Part shown: positions 1-12,249 of the stretch, piece after piece
How positions within the stretch are numbered: position 1 is the first letter of the stretch
Layout of the letters: every line of letters begins with the position of its first letter
Assembly: GCA_019671005.1 (NCBI GenBank)
Contig: CM033721.1
Location: forward strand, 55,099,680-55,163,679
Source of the DNA: Hibiscus mutabilis
Lineage: Eukaryota; Streptophyta; Magnoliopsida; Malvales; Malvaceae
Length of the DNA: 64,000 nucleotides
Direction of reading: 5' to 3'
Program-made: the position numbers and the translations under genes
The notes under the pieces: model-generated
What the model was told of the DNA's origin: nothing
Seen by the model: the letters and a program-made list of their open reading frames with translations, nothing else
Databases searched by the model: none

Positions 1-1380
1 AGAAAAGAAATAAAAATAAAACAACGTTGGCAAGGAGAGTGTTCAAAATGAATGATGAGCGTTGGCAAGGGATGCCTGATTTTCACGTTATTCATGCCAT
101 GGTAGCCTTTAATAATGTAATGCCTTGGCATTGTTTAACAAGCAGATTCAAAATTAGCATTGCCTCTCTCAATGGTCAATGCCCTAAATTAACCATGTAA
201 AAACCTCTATATCTCTATAGTGATGTTTTTTCATAAATCAATTTGATTAAGTCCCAACCTATACTCCTAAGGGATAGATTTACTTCAGAAGTAAGCTCAT
301 CTACTTGAACATCTTCTTTCGAAGCATCTCGCCTTACTATCTGGCAACAAATCATTGCCCCCTAAGTCTGTTAAGTTATTAAGTTTCAATAAGCCAACTA
401 TGCCAGCTCTCGCTTGGCACAATTTTGATAAAACATTGCAGAACATGCCAGAGAGGGAAAACCATGCCGAAGCAGTTTCATTATTAAAAACTAAACATAA
501 AAACAATGTTCAACGCAAACATCCCCCACCAACTATTAAATTAGTTCATGGTGAGAGTATCAACCAAAAAACCTTCAACATTTTGCAAACACATCATTAT
601 TTAAAAGAAAATAAAAACAACTAAACAAAGAGAATAGGCGAGAATGGGTCTCTTGATGCAGCCTTTCAAGGTCCAGGCTCTTGGTCAAGCTAGTCGAACC
701 ACGTCTCCTTGGTGCAGTCGGTCGGTGATGGATCTCATGATCTCCCCAAAAAATCTCTCCAAAAAAATCTCTCTCAATTGTTTGCTTAATCATTCTTTAA
801 ATAGGTGTGTAAGGAAGACTTAGGATAAGCTCTTGAGTTTGAATTTTGAATGCTCAAGGGATAAGGGAAGTGGTCTTCTCATCCAAAGTTTGAATTGAGC
901 TGATCAGGTTAGGGCTGACGTCATTTGTAGTCACTACTTCTCCAACCAAGCTTGGCATCATTCTGCCAACCAAGCTTAGCACTATTTTCCCAATATTTTT
1001 CAAAGTTTGATCCAATTTCTATTTTCTCGGAGCCTGGTCTGGTCATACTTTTTCGGGTTCAACAACTAGTTGGCTGGGCATCAAATTTCTTTTCTCTGAT
1101 AACTAGAGCTTTGGTATTATTTGGTCCATCTATGCCAACATCATCTCAGCATTCTCTCTAGCATTCCTTCCTACGCTGCCTTGCTCTGCTCTGCTTTGCC
1201 AACTGCTATCTCAAGCCTACAATATTGCCAAGAAAACAACCTTTCACACTGGCATAGACAAATCCTAACTTCTTATGTAAATGCATGAATTTAACAACTA
1301 AATGCAACTAAATGTACTCAAAACCAAGTAAAGGCATTGTAAAAATAGGCATAAAAAACATTACTTTTGAGGAGGTAACA
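1..1380 (-). repeat. Athila element A, 3' LTR (partial)
   Basis: This stretch aligns by eye with 10280-11638, so it is the other LTR of the same minus-strand element; about 230 bases of it lie left of the window. The inner end reads gtaaca on the plus strand, which is TGTTAC at the LTR 5' end on the element strand. A TATA-like box (element strand TATTTAAA) lies near 795-805. The two LTRs differ at many scattered positions, clearly more than the LTRs of element D, so A is the older insertion. TTGGCA or TGCCAA occurs about nine times here. Confidence 0.9.
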
Positions 1381-1426
1381 CTCCCCCAAACCTAGCTCAT
1401 TGCTTGTCCTCAAGTAATGCAAGTAA
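1381..1426 (-). promoter_or_regulatory. Polypurine tract and conserved motif of element A
   Basis: On the element strand the sequence just outside the 3' LTR is AGGTTTGGGGGAG, a polypurine tract of the kind that primes plus-strand DNA synthesis. It is preceded on that strand by GAGGACAAGCAATG, which recurs at the same place in elements C, D and E. Confidence 0.85.
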
Positions 1427-2549
1427 AATAAAAAAATTGTGAAAATAGTACCTCAGTAAAATTTTGGTTGAAATACCAACAAGTGTTGGCAATCAAAATT
1501 TGGCTGTATTTCTGTTCTTAGGTTTCTTAGTGAAGTAATGCCAAGCAGGTAGTAAATTCAAGTACAGCAATATAACTCTAGTCTAAGATCATGAAGAGTG
1601 CACGATGTGTAGATAATATGCATCAAGTATCCCTTTACTCGTTTAGTCCAATTTACTACCTAAACATAAAGTTTTATTTCATTTTTTTCTCTCTGCTAAG
1701 GGTTTCTACTGGCATTAATTTAAGCTTGCTTCATGACATTGCTTGGCGTGAGAAATAAGAGGGAACAAACCACGAACCCCTACGTTAATCCAAATATCAC
1801 CAGGCTTTTACTCTTCAACTCATACCCTAACGTTTTTTACTTAAGCACTAAAAGGGAGCAAACCAAGAAGCCCTAAGTAACTTATTATCTCTAGGCAGAG
1901 GAGAGTTCTATTTTCTTTTTCTTGCCTTGGAAAAACATTGTTGCCTTATTAGTTTCTTTTTACCTGGCATGATTTCTTCTTCCTCTTTTTTTCTAAGCTT
2001 AGTTTCAACAATTCTAAGTTTGTTTGGGAACTAGATGCATACTATGTGTTAAATGAAAGTTCAATTCCCCAAACTAGAGATCAATTGCCAAGCAGACCTA
2101 GCATTACTATTCTACTGGCATAGACAACTAAAGATTTAAAATTTCTTCATTGGACAGACTAATCTAGATCAAATTAAACTTGCCAAACAAAGTGTTAACA
2201 TTCTTTCAAATTAAACTGAGGCAAAATTTTCTTTTTTAGTGGTTCAGTATGCAACTAATCTATATGACATACATAACATAGCAACAGAAATGAAAACATG
2301 AATGCATGGCATGGCATAAGAGGCAGCGCACACCCCCAAACCAAAGATGTGCATTGTCCTCAATGCATGAAAACAACACATATATACAATTAACAGAAAA
2401 ATAAAATGCATGAACAGATGAATGCAATAAAATGAAATGCAAAAGAGTTTAGGAAGAAGAGGTCTCCCATTCGGAGACTTCTTCTCATGTGACGCGTGTT
2501 TTTATCTTTACAAAGGTCCCACAATCGGGGGCCATTTTTTTCCTTTCTT
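1427..2549 (-). other. Element A 3' non-coding spacer
   Basis: No gene is visible here. Two 'AGGGAGCAAACCA'-like blocks near 1760 and 1853 form a short duplication also seen in element E. At 2331-2376 a second polypurine-like block (element strand TTTGGTTTGGGGGTGTG) follows a GCATTGAGGACAATG motif. Together with 1381-1426 it brackets the spacer, as in the other Athila copies of this window. Confidence 0.6.
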
Positions 2550-3806
2550 TCATGCTTGGCTTTGAGGTGTTAGTGGAAGCTCCAACATCTCAGAGAACTT
2601 CCTCCACAATCTTGGCAGGTTCCAACGCGGTAAGAGTAGCGGTGGTATCGGACTGAGCAGGTTCAATAGGTGTTGTGGCAGGCTTTGTAGTAGACTTAGC
2701 TTTGGTAGACTTGGCTTTGGTTTCCTTTGATTCAACTAGTGATTCAGTACTAGCAAATTCAACTTAAACTGGAGATAATGAGACTGTGGTATCAGATAGG
2801 GTACGAGCTGATCGGGGATTGGCTGGCATGGCATCATCACTAGCAAAGATCTTGGTAGGGAAATTTGTGAAGTCTGGCAATACACCTGGGGACAGTCCTT
2901 CAAGAGTCTCCTTGATGGAAACGTCCCTGGCATGAACATAATGCCAGAGCTTGAGATTTCGCTCCTCAACTTTCTTAAATTTTTAGAGAATGATCTCTTA
3001 GTGATGATGGATCTTAGAAAGCAATGCTAGTGACTCAGTTGGCATGAGAGGGTCAGATTCTGCCTTTGGCACCTTGGGCTTTGGTGTTGGTGTGGTTTCT
3101 TTTCCCTTTCCTTTGTCTTTGGACTCGGTGGCAGTGAGTTGCCTCTATATAGCAGTCGTGATTGTTGTTCCCTTGATTTCATGCCCTTTGTCCGAATCAA
3201 TCTTGGGTACACCATACGTCATGCAAATGTTAAAAAACAATAAAGGAAAGAACAAACTGCCATTAGGCTTACCAGTACATTTATATGTCTCCTCGATGAT
3301 GATTTGACCGACATTGATTTTTTGGCCAACTATGATTGAGTGTAGTAGTGCCAGCCGTTCCTCCAACACCGTTTCATTGTGGGTGGTTGGCATCAGATTT
3401 GCCTTCAAGAAACGGTTCTACTCATTCGGTTGAGATTTCAGTGCCAATCTTTTGACGTTCGATGTCCCTTGGAAGACACAACCCATGCCGTGCCCGATTC
3501 ACACAAATCTGCCAGCAACTTATTTCTCTTGGTAGCAGTCATTGACTCGGCATACTCTAGATGTTCTTCCTCAGTATCCCCTAACTTGATAGTATTCGCA
3601 TAAAATTCCCCCTTTTGTTGGCAAAACAACTCCCATTTTTGTTGGCTGACTATCGTCGTGAAATTGGAGGGAAATCCAACGGTTGCCTCGCCTTTGAAGT
3701 CGAAGTTCTTCTCATAGCAAAAAGATCTTGAGGCAAAATTTTCTTCATGCTTTTTTCGGATCCCCTCGTTGAAAAATATTTTGAAGGGAGTCGATGAGGA
3801 AGCCAT
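2550..3806 (-). pseudogene. Athila A env-like/post-pol ORF, frameshifted
   Basis: This is the extra ORF that Athila-lineage elements carry downstream of pol; its function is unproven. The start is ATG at 3806 with an MASSS N-terminus followed by FFNEGIRKKHEENF and FCYEKNFDF. A second piece (3408-3145, another frame) has the conserved PTTHNETVLEERLALLHSII and VGQKINVGQIIIEETYKC segments. These recur almost unchanged in elements C and E and are typical of the domain annotated in databases as 'putative plant transposon protein'. The C-terminal part is basic and proline-rich and is spread over further frames down to about 2550. Frameshifts make it non-functional here. No clear signal peptide or transmembrane helix is evident, so the label env-like is by position. 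Confidence 0.7.
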
Positions 3807-4488
3807 CGAAACAATATGAAAGCTTGAGACAGTTTGGAAAAAAGAAGAAGAAGATAAAAGATGAATCTTGGTTTCTTGCTTGATAAAGAAAGAGAGAAGT
3901 GGAAAAGGGGTTTTGTTTCTTTGAACGGCTAGGATAGGTAGAAAGTAAAGCGTTTGAGCATTTAATGGGGTGTAATAAAGTAGTTGGATTTAATGGGGAT
4001 AATGATGGAAAAGAAAAAGATTTAATTTGATTAGGGGTTAAGTGATAAGGGTGATGTGATAAGGTTGTAAGTGATAGGATAGGTTTAAAGAGTGGAGTGA
4101 TAAGGTGATTAAGTTGAATTTAAATTCAACCTAATCCAATTTGGGAAGCTAGGGTTAAGTTCAAAGAAAAATAATATCTCTCTTTAATGGGCCAAATTTA
4201 ATCAAGCTAGGGTAAATCTCTTCTTCCAAAATTCCAATCCGCTGCATGCCAAGCTTCTGCGCTGGCATTCTGCCTGGCACGCAGAATTCTCTCATTATGT
4301 CATCGTCTCATGCCAAGTCCTGCCCTAGCATTATTCCTGGCACATTAAATCTGCACATACTTAAAGAAAACCTTTCAACGTAGTAAAGGAAAATGAAAAG
4401 AAAAATAAACAAATAAAGAATTTACTGAAAAAGAAAAACATCTAATCCTAATATTTACAAAAAAAAAAATTAAACCATGATGATGATG
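3807..4488 (-). other. Element A spacer between pol and env-like ORF
   Basis: No gene is recognised. The sequence is AT-rich with several TGCCAA/TTGGCA motifs around 4230-4350. The position, between the integrase 3' end and the env-like ATG, fits an untranslated or intron-like leader of the env-like transcript, but no splice sites were established. Confidence 0.5.
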
Positions 4489-5889
4489 TTACAGTACCTC
4501 TGCCAAGAGGAAAACCTCTTTGGCATGCTTTTGATCATCTTCAAAATAATGCTTTAGACATTGGCCTTTCACCTTAAAAATATCTCCCGTTTTCAAATTC
4601 TTGATGTCCACAGCTCCATGGATATAGGACTTTACAACTTCATAAGGGCCCGACCATCCCGATCTGAGTTTACCTGGAAACAATTTTAGTTGTGAGTTAA
4701 ATAACAGAACACGTTGGCCTACCTCAAATTGTCTTGGCATTATCTTGTTATCATGCCAGCATTTTGCCTTTTCCTTATAGAGTTTAGCATTCTCATAGGC
4801 TTGTGTTCTAAATTCTTCCAACTCATTTAGGTCTAGTAGCTTTTTTTCTCCAGCAACACTCCATGCCATATTAAGATTTTTGATAGCCCAATATGCATGG
4901 TGCTCCATATCCACCGGCAGGTGGCATGCTTTTCTAAAAATGAGTCTAAATGGTGAAGTACCCAAGGGAGTTTTAAATGTTGTCATTTAAGCCCAAAAGG
5001 ATTCATCTAGTCTCAAGGACCAGTCCTTCCTTGATGGATTCTGAGTCTTTTCAAGGATACTCTTGATCTCCTTGTTTGAAATCTCAACTTGCCCATTTTT
5101 TGGGGATGATATGTCTTGGCAATCCTCTGTTAAATTCCATATCTGCACAAAGCTTTAGAGATTAGATTACATTTAAAATGGGTACCCTCATCATGAATAA
5201 TCACTATGGGGGCACCAAATCGTGTAAAGATGTGCTTGTGCAAGAATTTGGCAACAACCTTGGCAAAGTTCATTGGTAGCGTAACAACCTCTACCCATTT
5301 TGATACATAGTAAACGACCATAAGAATATATACATTACCAAATGTTGGAGAAAATAGACCCATGAAGTCTATCCCTCATACATCAAATAAATCCACCGGC
5401 ATAATTTTTTGGAGCGGTAGTTGGTGTCTGCCAGAGATGTTTCCTATCCGTTGGCATCGATCGCATGCTTTGGCATAATTGTGGGCATCTTTGTATAGTG
5501 TGGGCCAAAAGAATCCTGACTACAACACCTTGGCAGCAGTCTTCATCCGAGCAAAGTGACCTCCATACGGTGTGGCATGGCATAATTGCAGTATACTGTG
5601 TTGCTCATCCTCTGGCACACACCAGCAAATCACTTGATCTGCTCACTTTTTTAATAGAATTGGTTCATCCCAATAATACTAACGAACGTCTCGTAGGAAA
5701 CGTTTCCTAGCAATGTATGCCAAATCTTGTGGCAGAATGTTGCTTACCAAGTAGTTGACTATGTCAGCGTACCATGGCATAACATTAACTGCAAGCAAGT
5801 ACTCATCTGGAAACTCATCCCTTATGGCAATGGTCTTACCATCTTAAAGGTGATGCTCTAGGTGTGATAGGTGGTCAGCTACCAAATTT
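4489..5889 (-). pseudogene. Athila A integrase, broken
   Basis: The integrase end of pol joins new retroviral-like DNA to the host chromosome. Three fragments are visible on the minus strand. The catalytic-core segment 5363-5130 contains VDY-equivalent VVYYVSKWVEVV and HDEGTHFKCN. A zinc-finger region lies around 5500-5640. The C-terminal segment 4986-4489 contains the Athila-typical TPLGTSPFRLIF, HHAYWAIKNLNM and WSGPYEVVKSYIHGAVDI. In-frame stops and frameshifts separate them, for example after the core where the expected YHPQTNGQ region reads into another frame. The same three segments occur in D and E in the same order. Confidence 0.8.
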
Positions 5890-7274
5890 TCACTGTATTT
5901 CTTGTTGGATCTCGAGGTCAAATTCTTGTAGTAAAAATATCCATCAGATTATTCTGGGCTTGGTATCCTTTTTTGCCAAGAGGTACTTTAGTGCCGAATG
6001 ATCTGTATACACCACAACTCTGTTACCAACTAAATAAGATCTGAATTTATCAAAAGCAAATACAAATGCAAGAAATTCTTTCTTAGTTGTGGAGTAATTC
6101 AGCTGAGCTCCATTTAGTGTCCGGCTAGTATAGTAAATGGTATGAAAGACTTTGCCACACCGTTGTCCCAACACTGCTTCAACGATATAGTCACTGGCAT
6201 CACACATGAGCTCGAATGGCTCATTCCAATCTGGTTCCACAACTATAGGGCATTAATTAATTTCTCCTTAAGTTCCTGAAATGCTCTTAAACAAGAATCA
6301 TCAAATACAAAAGCAACATTTTGTTCTAACAACAAGCATACAAGTTTAAAAATTTTAGAAAAGTATTTGATAAAGCGACGGTAAAAACCTGCATGTCCCA
6401 AAAAACTTCTGATACCTTTTACACTAGTCGGTGGTGGCAATTGCTTGATTACCTCAACTTTTGCTTGGTCAACCTCTAATATTCTCTTGGTTACCTTGTG
6501 CCCAAGAACAATGCCTTCCTTAACCATGAAGTGGCATTTATTCCAATTCAACACTAGGTTTGTCTCAATGTATCTCTTCAAGACTTGCTCCAAACTCTGA
6601 AGACATTCCACAAATGTTTTTCCAAACACTGAGAAATCATCTATGAACATTTCCAAATTATGCTCAATCATGTTAGAAAAAATGGACATCATGCAACGTT
6701 GAAACGTTGCCGGGGTATTACATAACCCGAATGGAATTCTTTTAAAGGCAAACGTCCCATATGGACATGTAAAGGTGGTATTCTCTTGACCATCAAGGGT
6801 GATGACAATCTGGTTATAACCTGAATAACCATCTAAAAAACAATAAAAAGCTTTACCTGCCAGCTTGTCTAACATTTGATCGACGAAAGACAATGGGAAG
6901 TGGTCATTCCTTGTGGCATTGTTTAGCTTTCTATAGTCCATGCACACTCTCCATCCTGTGATAGTCCTAGAGGGAATCAATTCCTCTTTGTTGTTTTGCA
7001 CCACGGTCATGCCATCTTTCTTTGGCACGCATTACACCGGGCTAACCCACGAGCTATCAGAAATGGGATAGATTATCCTGACATCCAACCGCTTGATAAT
7101 CTCATTATTAACAACTTCTTTCATGCTTGGGTTCAATCTTCTCTGACCCTTAACGGTCTTGCCATGATATTCCTCCAAGATGCTTTTGTGCATGTAAATG
7201 GTTGGGTTTATCCCTCGGATATCAACCAAGGTCCATCCCAATGCTTGCTTGTAATTGCTTAGAATTTCCATCAA
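5890..7274 (-). pseudogene. Athila A reverse transcriptase and RNase H, broken
   Basis: This part of pol copies element RNA into DNA. The RT runs from 7274 to about 6243 in two adjoining frames. Visible landmarks are YPISDSSWVSPV, TGWRVCMDYRKLNNATR, CPYGTFAFKRIPFGLCNTPATFQRCM, the catalytic box as FIDD in MFIDDFSVFG, and KGIRSFLGHAGFYRRFIK. The last two are highly characteristic of the Athila lineage. RNase H is 6240-5944 with ELMCDASDYIVEAVLGQR and VVYTDHSALKYL. A frameshift near 7030 splits the RT and a stop lies between RT and RNase H. The element is therefore inactive but well preserved. Confidence 0.9.
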
Positions 7275-7283
7275 TCTTTCCTC

Positions 7284-8195
7284 CTAATCTTGAGTGAGAT
7301 CAGTAGCAATGACCGCTGGCAAGGTTGAGTGTTTACCTAGATAAGCATACTTGAGATGGTCAGGCAATGGTTTCAACTCCAATTCTGGCGGTTTTTCAAT
7401 TGATGGCTTGGGTGCATTAATTTCTTTACCAGCCAACTTTAGTGGCTCAAAACAGCTCACCTTTTTAGTCTCCAAAGTTTCTTCAGGCTCCTTACTCATC
7501 TCATCATTGCTATCCAATTCCCTGGCATCATCATCTGTATCTTGGCACAGCTGTGCCACGTCCACTTTAAAAATAGACTCTATCATTTCATTAGCTTGGC
7601 ATTCCTCAGCTTTATCTGTGCATTTAAGAGCTTGAAACACATTAAATGTAACGTGTTGATCATTCATGCACATAGTAAGTTCACCTTTATGAACATCAAT
7701 CAAAGCTCTATGTGTGGCAAGGAATGGTCTACCCAATATAATTAGGATACTAATATCTGCCTTATAATCTAAATGATAAAATCAGCTAGGAATATGAATT
7801 TGTCTACCTTTACCAATGCATCCTCAATCTTACCTTTAGGATGTGCAAAAGATCTGCCAGCTAGAGTGTCATCGTAGTAGGCCTTGATTCTATGCCAAGC
7901 TTTCTGAAAATAGATATTGGCATCAAATTGATGCTGGCTCCCAAGTCACACAGTGCCTTAGCCATAAATCTGTTGCCAAAAGTACAGGGAATTATAAAAC
8001 TTCCAGATCTTTCAGCTTTGGTGGCAACCGATTGAGTATCATTACACTGCATCCCTTAATGAGAGCTATAGTTTCGAAATCACCCAGCTTCCTCTTTTTT
8101 GGACAAGATGTCCTTCATGAATTTGACATAGTTGAGCATTTGTTCGAGAGCTTCCACCAATGGTAGATTGATTTGCAATTGTTTAAGGAATTTCA
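7284..8195 (-). pseudogene. Athila A aspartic protease region, broken
   Basis: The protease cleaves the gag-pol polyprotein. The active-site motif is intact as ALCDLGASINLMP (8052-7861), in the context of a retropepsin-type DLGAS motif. The following flap/linker block 7736-7284 contains MGRPFLATHRALIDVHKGELTM and then an acidic, low-conservation linker before RT. Frame changes separate the two pieces. Homologous regions in D and E have the same order. Confidence 0.8.
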
Positions 8196-9905
8196 AGAAG
8201 TGTTTAAATTGTTGATCCTACTTGTGCTTTTGTAGTCTTTATGGAAATGGTGGAGGTGGATAAGCATATGTTGGTTACGCCTGCTTTGCCAAGGTTTTGT
8301 TGGCATCCGACTGAGGTCTAACATCAGATTGTTGTCTAGCATCGCTTATGTCAGCTTATTTCTTTTTTGGTTCTGTTGGTTCATCTACCGGTTCTTTCTT
8401 CTCCTCTTGGCAACTATTTGGCTACTTGACAGATGTCTCAACCTTACATTGTTTGCCACTCCAAAGAGATACAACTTTGCATTGTTCGTTGCGGTTTTGC
8501 TTGGCATCCTCTGTATCACTTGGCAAAGCTCCCCAGGGTCTGTTGTTGAGGGCACTGGCAATCTGTCCAATCTCCAATTTTTGTATAGATGCCGCCAAAC
8601 TCTGGACAGTTGCATCATTCCTCTCCATGTAATTTGTCAAAGTCCATTGGTTGTTCTTTTGCCCTGCATAAAAATTATTTTGTGCCCGTTGTGGTACGAC
8701 ATTCTGGTTAACCCCTGGCATGCCATTGTTCTAACGCTGGGCATTGTATTGATGCTAGGAACTGTTATTCTGATGTTAGGCATTGTATTGGTTTCCTCCT
8801 TGATTTCCCCAAGCTAATTTTGGGTGTTGTCTCCATCCTGCATTGTAAGTATTGGAATTCGGATTATAATTATGATTAAAATTTCCAACAAAATTTACTG
8901 ACTCAGTGTTCGCAAGGTAATCTTTCGTGTGATGATCCTATCTGCATATCGTATAGAATGGAGCTAATGCCTTCATTTCTTGGACCTCATTGCTCTTTTG
9001 CAAGGTTCTCACCATGGTAGTAAGATTGGAAATCTCAACGTGGATGGATGTGAGTTCATTTATTTGTAATTTCCCACCAGTTTTAGTGCCAGTCCCAAGT
9101 CTTGCAATAGAATATTCAAAATCAATGATTGAAATTCTCTTAAGGATGCCGACTTCCTCTGTGTAGGTTTTTTCAAGCAATGAACCATTTGCCGAAGCAT
9201 CAACAACTGTTCTAGTTTATGCATTAAGTCCATTATAAAAGGTCTCCATTTGGGTCCATTTTGGGAATCCATGCATAGGACATCTCCTCAACAGGTCTTT
9301 GTATCTCTTTTAGGCATCATATAGGGTCTCATTGTCAGCCTGTCTAAATATGATGATCTCAACCCTTAGCTTGGCAGTGAGTTTAGGTGGCCGGAATCAT
9401 AGCAAAAATTTATAGCATAGATCTCCATATGAGGTGACAGAACCAGATGGCAAAGAACTTAGCCATGTTTTTGCTCTATCTCTCAGGGAAAATGTAAACA
9501 ACTTCAGTTTCACTATACCTCCGATAGTCCAGGCTATTTAAATAGCTGGCAAACTTCCATGAATTGCTTCAAGTGTTACCTCGGATCTCTAGTAGGTGTT
9601 CCATCAAATTGTCCTACATTCAAAAGTGTTTGTATCATTATCGGTTTAAGTTCAAAATTCGGTATATTTACCTCGGGACCAATTAGTCTTGGCATCAAAT
9701 TGTCAATGTTTGGTGCCGAGTGTTGTCTAATAGGTCTCTCTTCCTCCATATTCACAGCTGGGGTAGCAGGAGCTGGTGTTATTCCATTGTTATTAGGTGG
9801 ATTTTCCTCATTGTTTAACACACCATTTCCTCCATTTCCTTATTGAACCATCTCTCGAATCTTTTTCTTTAACCTTCATATGGTTCTTTCAATTTCCGAA
9901 TCGAA
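8196..9905 (-). pseudogene. Athila A gag, degenerate
   Basis: Gag forms the intracellular particle. Fragments match element D's better preserved gag: 9821-9576 (IPNFELKPIMIQTLLNVGQFDG), 9272-8938 (capsid and the degraded zinc knuckle), and 8721-8422 (the Q/N-rich linker before protease, with PQRAQNNFYAGQKNNQWTL). Several frameshifts and stops interrupt it, including one at the very N-terminus near 9840-9900. No complete ORF remains. Confidence 0.75.
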
Positions 9906-10025
9906 TAGCCAATCTTCAACCACAAGGTGGTTTCTGGTCATACACCAGTCAAAACAAAGAAATAAAATAAAAGCAAGAATAAAAAAAGACGAGAAAAAAT
10001 TTGAAAACAATAAACTTCGTTGCAA

Positions 10026-10043
10026 TTCCCGACAATGGCGCCA
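10026..10043 (-). other. Primer-binding site of element A
   Basis: On the element strand this reads TGGCGCCATTGTCGGGAA, close to the 3' end complement expected for tRNA-Asp, the primer usually reported for Athila elements. It differs at two or more positions from the cleaner site of element D. Six bases (agtttt on the element strand) separate it from the LTR, the same spacing as in D. Confidence 0.85.
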
Positions 10044-10049
10044 AAAACT

Positions 10050-11638
10050 TGTTCGCTTGTGAGAGTGCTTGGAAAAAGGGGTAGAAAATGTATTGAAAAT
10101 GTATAAAACAGTGCCAATATTTAGTCTTCTGCGTGCAAGTATTCACGGTCGACAAGTAATACAGCAGTAAGCTGGTTATCGATCCCACAAGGTTTGGCGA
10201 AGAGTTTGATTGCCATGCTAGTTTACTTGTCAAAGGAAAAGTGTTGTTGGTTTGAAGTTGGTTTTAAAAATAATTTAAAAGAAAAGAAATAAAAATAAAA
10301 AAACATTAGCAAGGAGAGTGTTTAAAATGAATGATGAACGTTTGCAAAGGATGCCTGATTTTCACGATATTCATGCCATGCCAGCCTTTAATAATGTAAT
10401 GCATTGGCATCGTTTAACGACCAGATTAAAAATTAGCACTGCCTCTCTCGATGGTCAATGCCCTAAATTAACCATATATAAACTTCTATATCTCTATAGT
10501 GATGTTTTTTCATAAATCATTTTGATTAAGTCCCAACCTATACTCCTAAGGGGTAGATTCACTTTAGAAGTAAGCTTATCTACTTGAACATCTTCTTTTG
10601 AAGTATCTCACCTTAGTATCTGGAAATATAATGTTGCCCCCTAAGTCTATTAAGTTATTAAGTTTCAATATGCCAACAATGCCAGTTCTCACTTGCCATA
10701 GTTTTGATAAAACATTGTAGAACATGCCAGATAGGGAAAACCATGCCGAAGCATTTTCATTATTAAAAACTAAACGTAAAAACAACGTTCAACGCAAACA
10801 TCCGCCACCAACTATTAAATTAGTTCATGGGTGAGAATATCAACCAAAAAACCTTCAACGTTTTGCAAACACATCATTATTTAAAAGAAAATAAAAACAA
10901 CTAAACAAAGAGAATGTGCGAGAAGGGGTCTCTTGATGCGACCTTTCAAGGTACAAGCTCTCGGTCAAGCTAGTCGAACCACGTCTCCTTGGTACAGTCG
11001 GTCGGTGATGGATCACATGATCTCCCCAAAAAAAATCTCTCCAAAAAAATCTCTCTCAATTGCTTACTTGATCATTCTTTAAATAGGCGTGCAAGGAAGA
11101 CTTAGGATAAGCTATTGAGTTTGAATTTTGAATACTCAAGGGATAATGGAAGTGATCATCTTATCCAAAGTTTGAATTGAGCTGATCAGGTTAGGGCTGA
11201 CGTCATTTGTCGTCACTACTTCGCCAACCAAGCTTGGCACTATTTTTCTGCTATTTTTTTAGAGTTTGATCCAATTGCTATTTTCTCGCAGCATGATCTG
11301 GTCCTATTTTTTCGGGTTCAAAACTACTTGGCTGGGCATCAAATTCTTTTTCTTTGCTAACAGGAGCCTTGGTATTATTTGGTCCATCTGTGCCAAAATT
11401 ATCTCGACATTCTCTCTAGTATTCCTTCCTACGATGCCTTGCTTTGCTCTGCTTTGCCAACTTCTATCTCAAGCTTGCAATATTTCCAAGAAAACAACCC
11501 TTCACACTGGCATAGAAACAAATCCTAACTCCTTATGTAAATGCATGAATTTAACAACTAAATACAACTAAATGTACTAAAAAACAATTAAAGGCATTGT
11601 AAAATAGGCATAAAAACAATATTTTTGAGGAGGTAACA
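10050..11638 (-). repeat. Athila element A, 5' LTR
   Basis: A 1589-base LTR bounded by TG and CA. On the plus strand it starts tgttcgc at 10050, six bases from the PBS, and ends ggtaaca at 11638, where the sequence switches abruptly to Sirevirus coding DNA. It pairs with 1-1380. A TATA-like box is present on the element strand near 11070-11085. The junction at 11638 shows that A inserted, in antisense, into Sirevirus B. Confidence 0.9.
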
Positions 11639-11643
11639 CTTCT

Positions 11644-12240
11644 CTAACCAAGGTTGGGAAACAAAGTTTTGAAAAAGCAAGTTCTTCAAAACCCAAGTAT
11701 GTAAAGAGAAACTTTTATGTGTACAAACAAAGAGGCTTCCCAAGACCCTCATATGGTAAAAAGGTTAGAAGTGTATGGGTTCCTAAGGAACTAATCGCTT
11801 CTAACAACATTAGTGCTTTGTCTTCTTGGATTCCCAAGGGAACCAAGATTTTGGGAGCTAATACTTATGGACCCAAAATGATTTGGGTACCAAAAATCAA
11901 GACTTAATCTTTGTTTGTATGGAGAGCATTGCTACAAGGCCAAAATTACATGTGCAAACTCATGATACCTTGATAGTGGATGCTCGAGACACATGACTGG
12001 TGACAAGAGTTAGTTCTTAGAAATAAAACCAAAGAGTGGATGTGTAGTGACTTTCGGTGACAACTCTAAAGGCCACATTGAAGGAATTGGTTTCATTGGT
12101 AATCACTTTTCATCCTTATAGATAATGTTTTATATGTCAACGGCCTAAAACATAACCTTTTAAGCATAAACCAACTTTGTGACAAAGGTTTCAATGTTTT
12201 TTTTTATTTAAATGCTTGCATAATTTTAAACATTGAAACT
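11644..12240 (+). pseudogene. Sirevirus B gag end and protease, degraded
   Basis: The reading starts abruptly at the edge of element A, so the N-terminal gag must lie left of the window beyond A. Recognisable text includes RGFPRPSYG and VWVPKELI, typical of the gag-protease junction in copia elements. It is followed by a frame-shifted aspartic protease whose core reads LDSGCSRHMTGD near 11965-12005; one frame change falls just before it. Function would be polyprotein cleavage, but this copy is dead. Confidence 0.7.
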
Positions 12241-12249
12241 AACAAAATT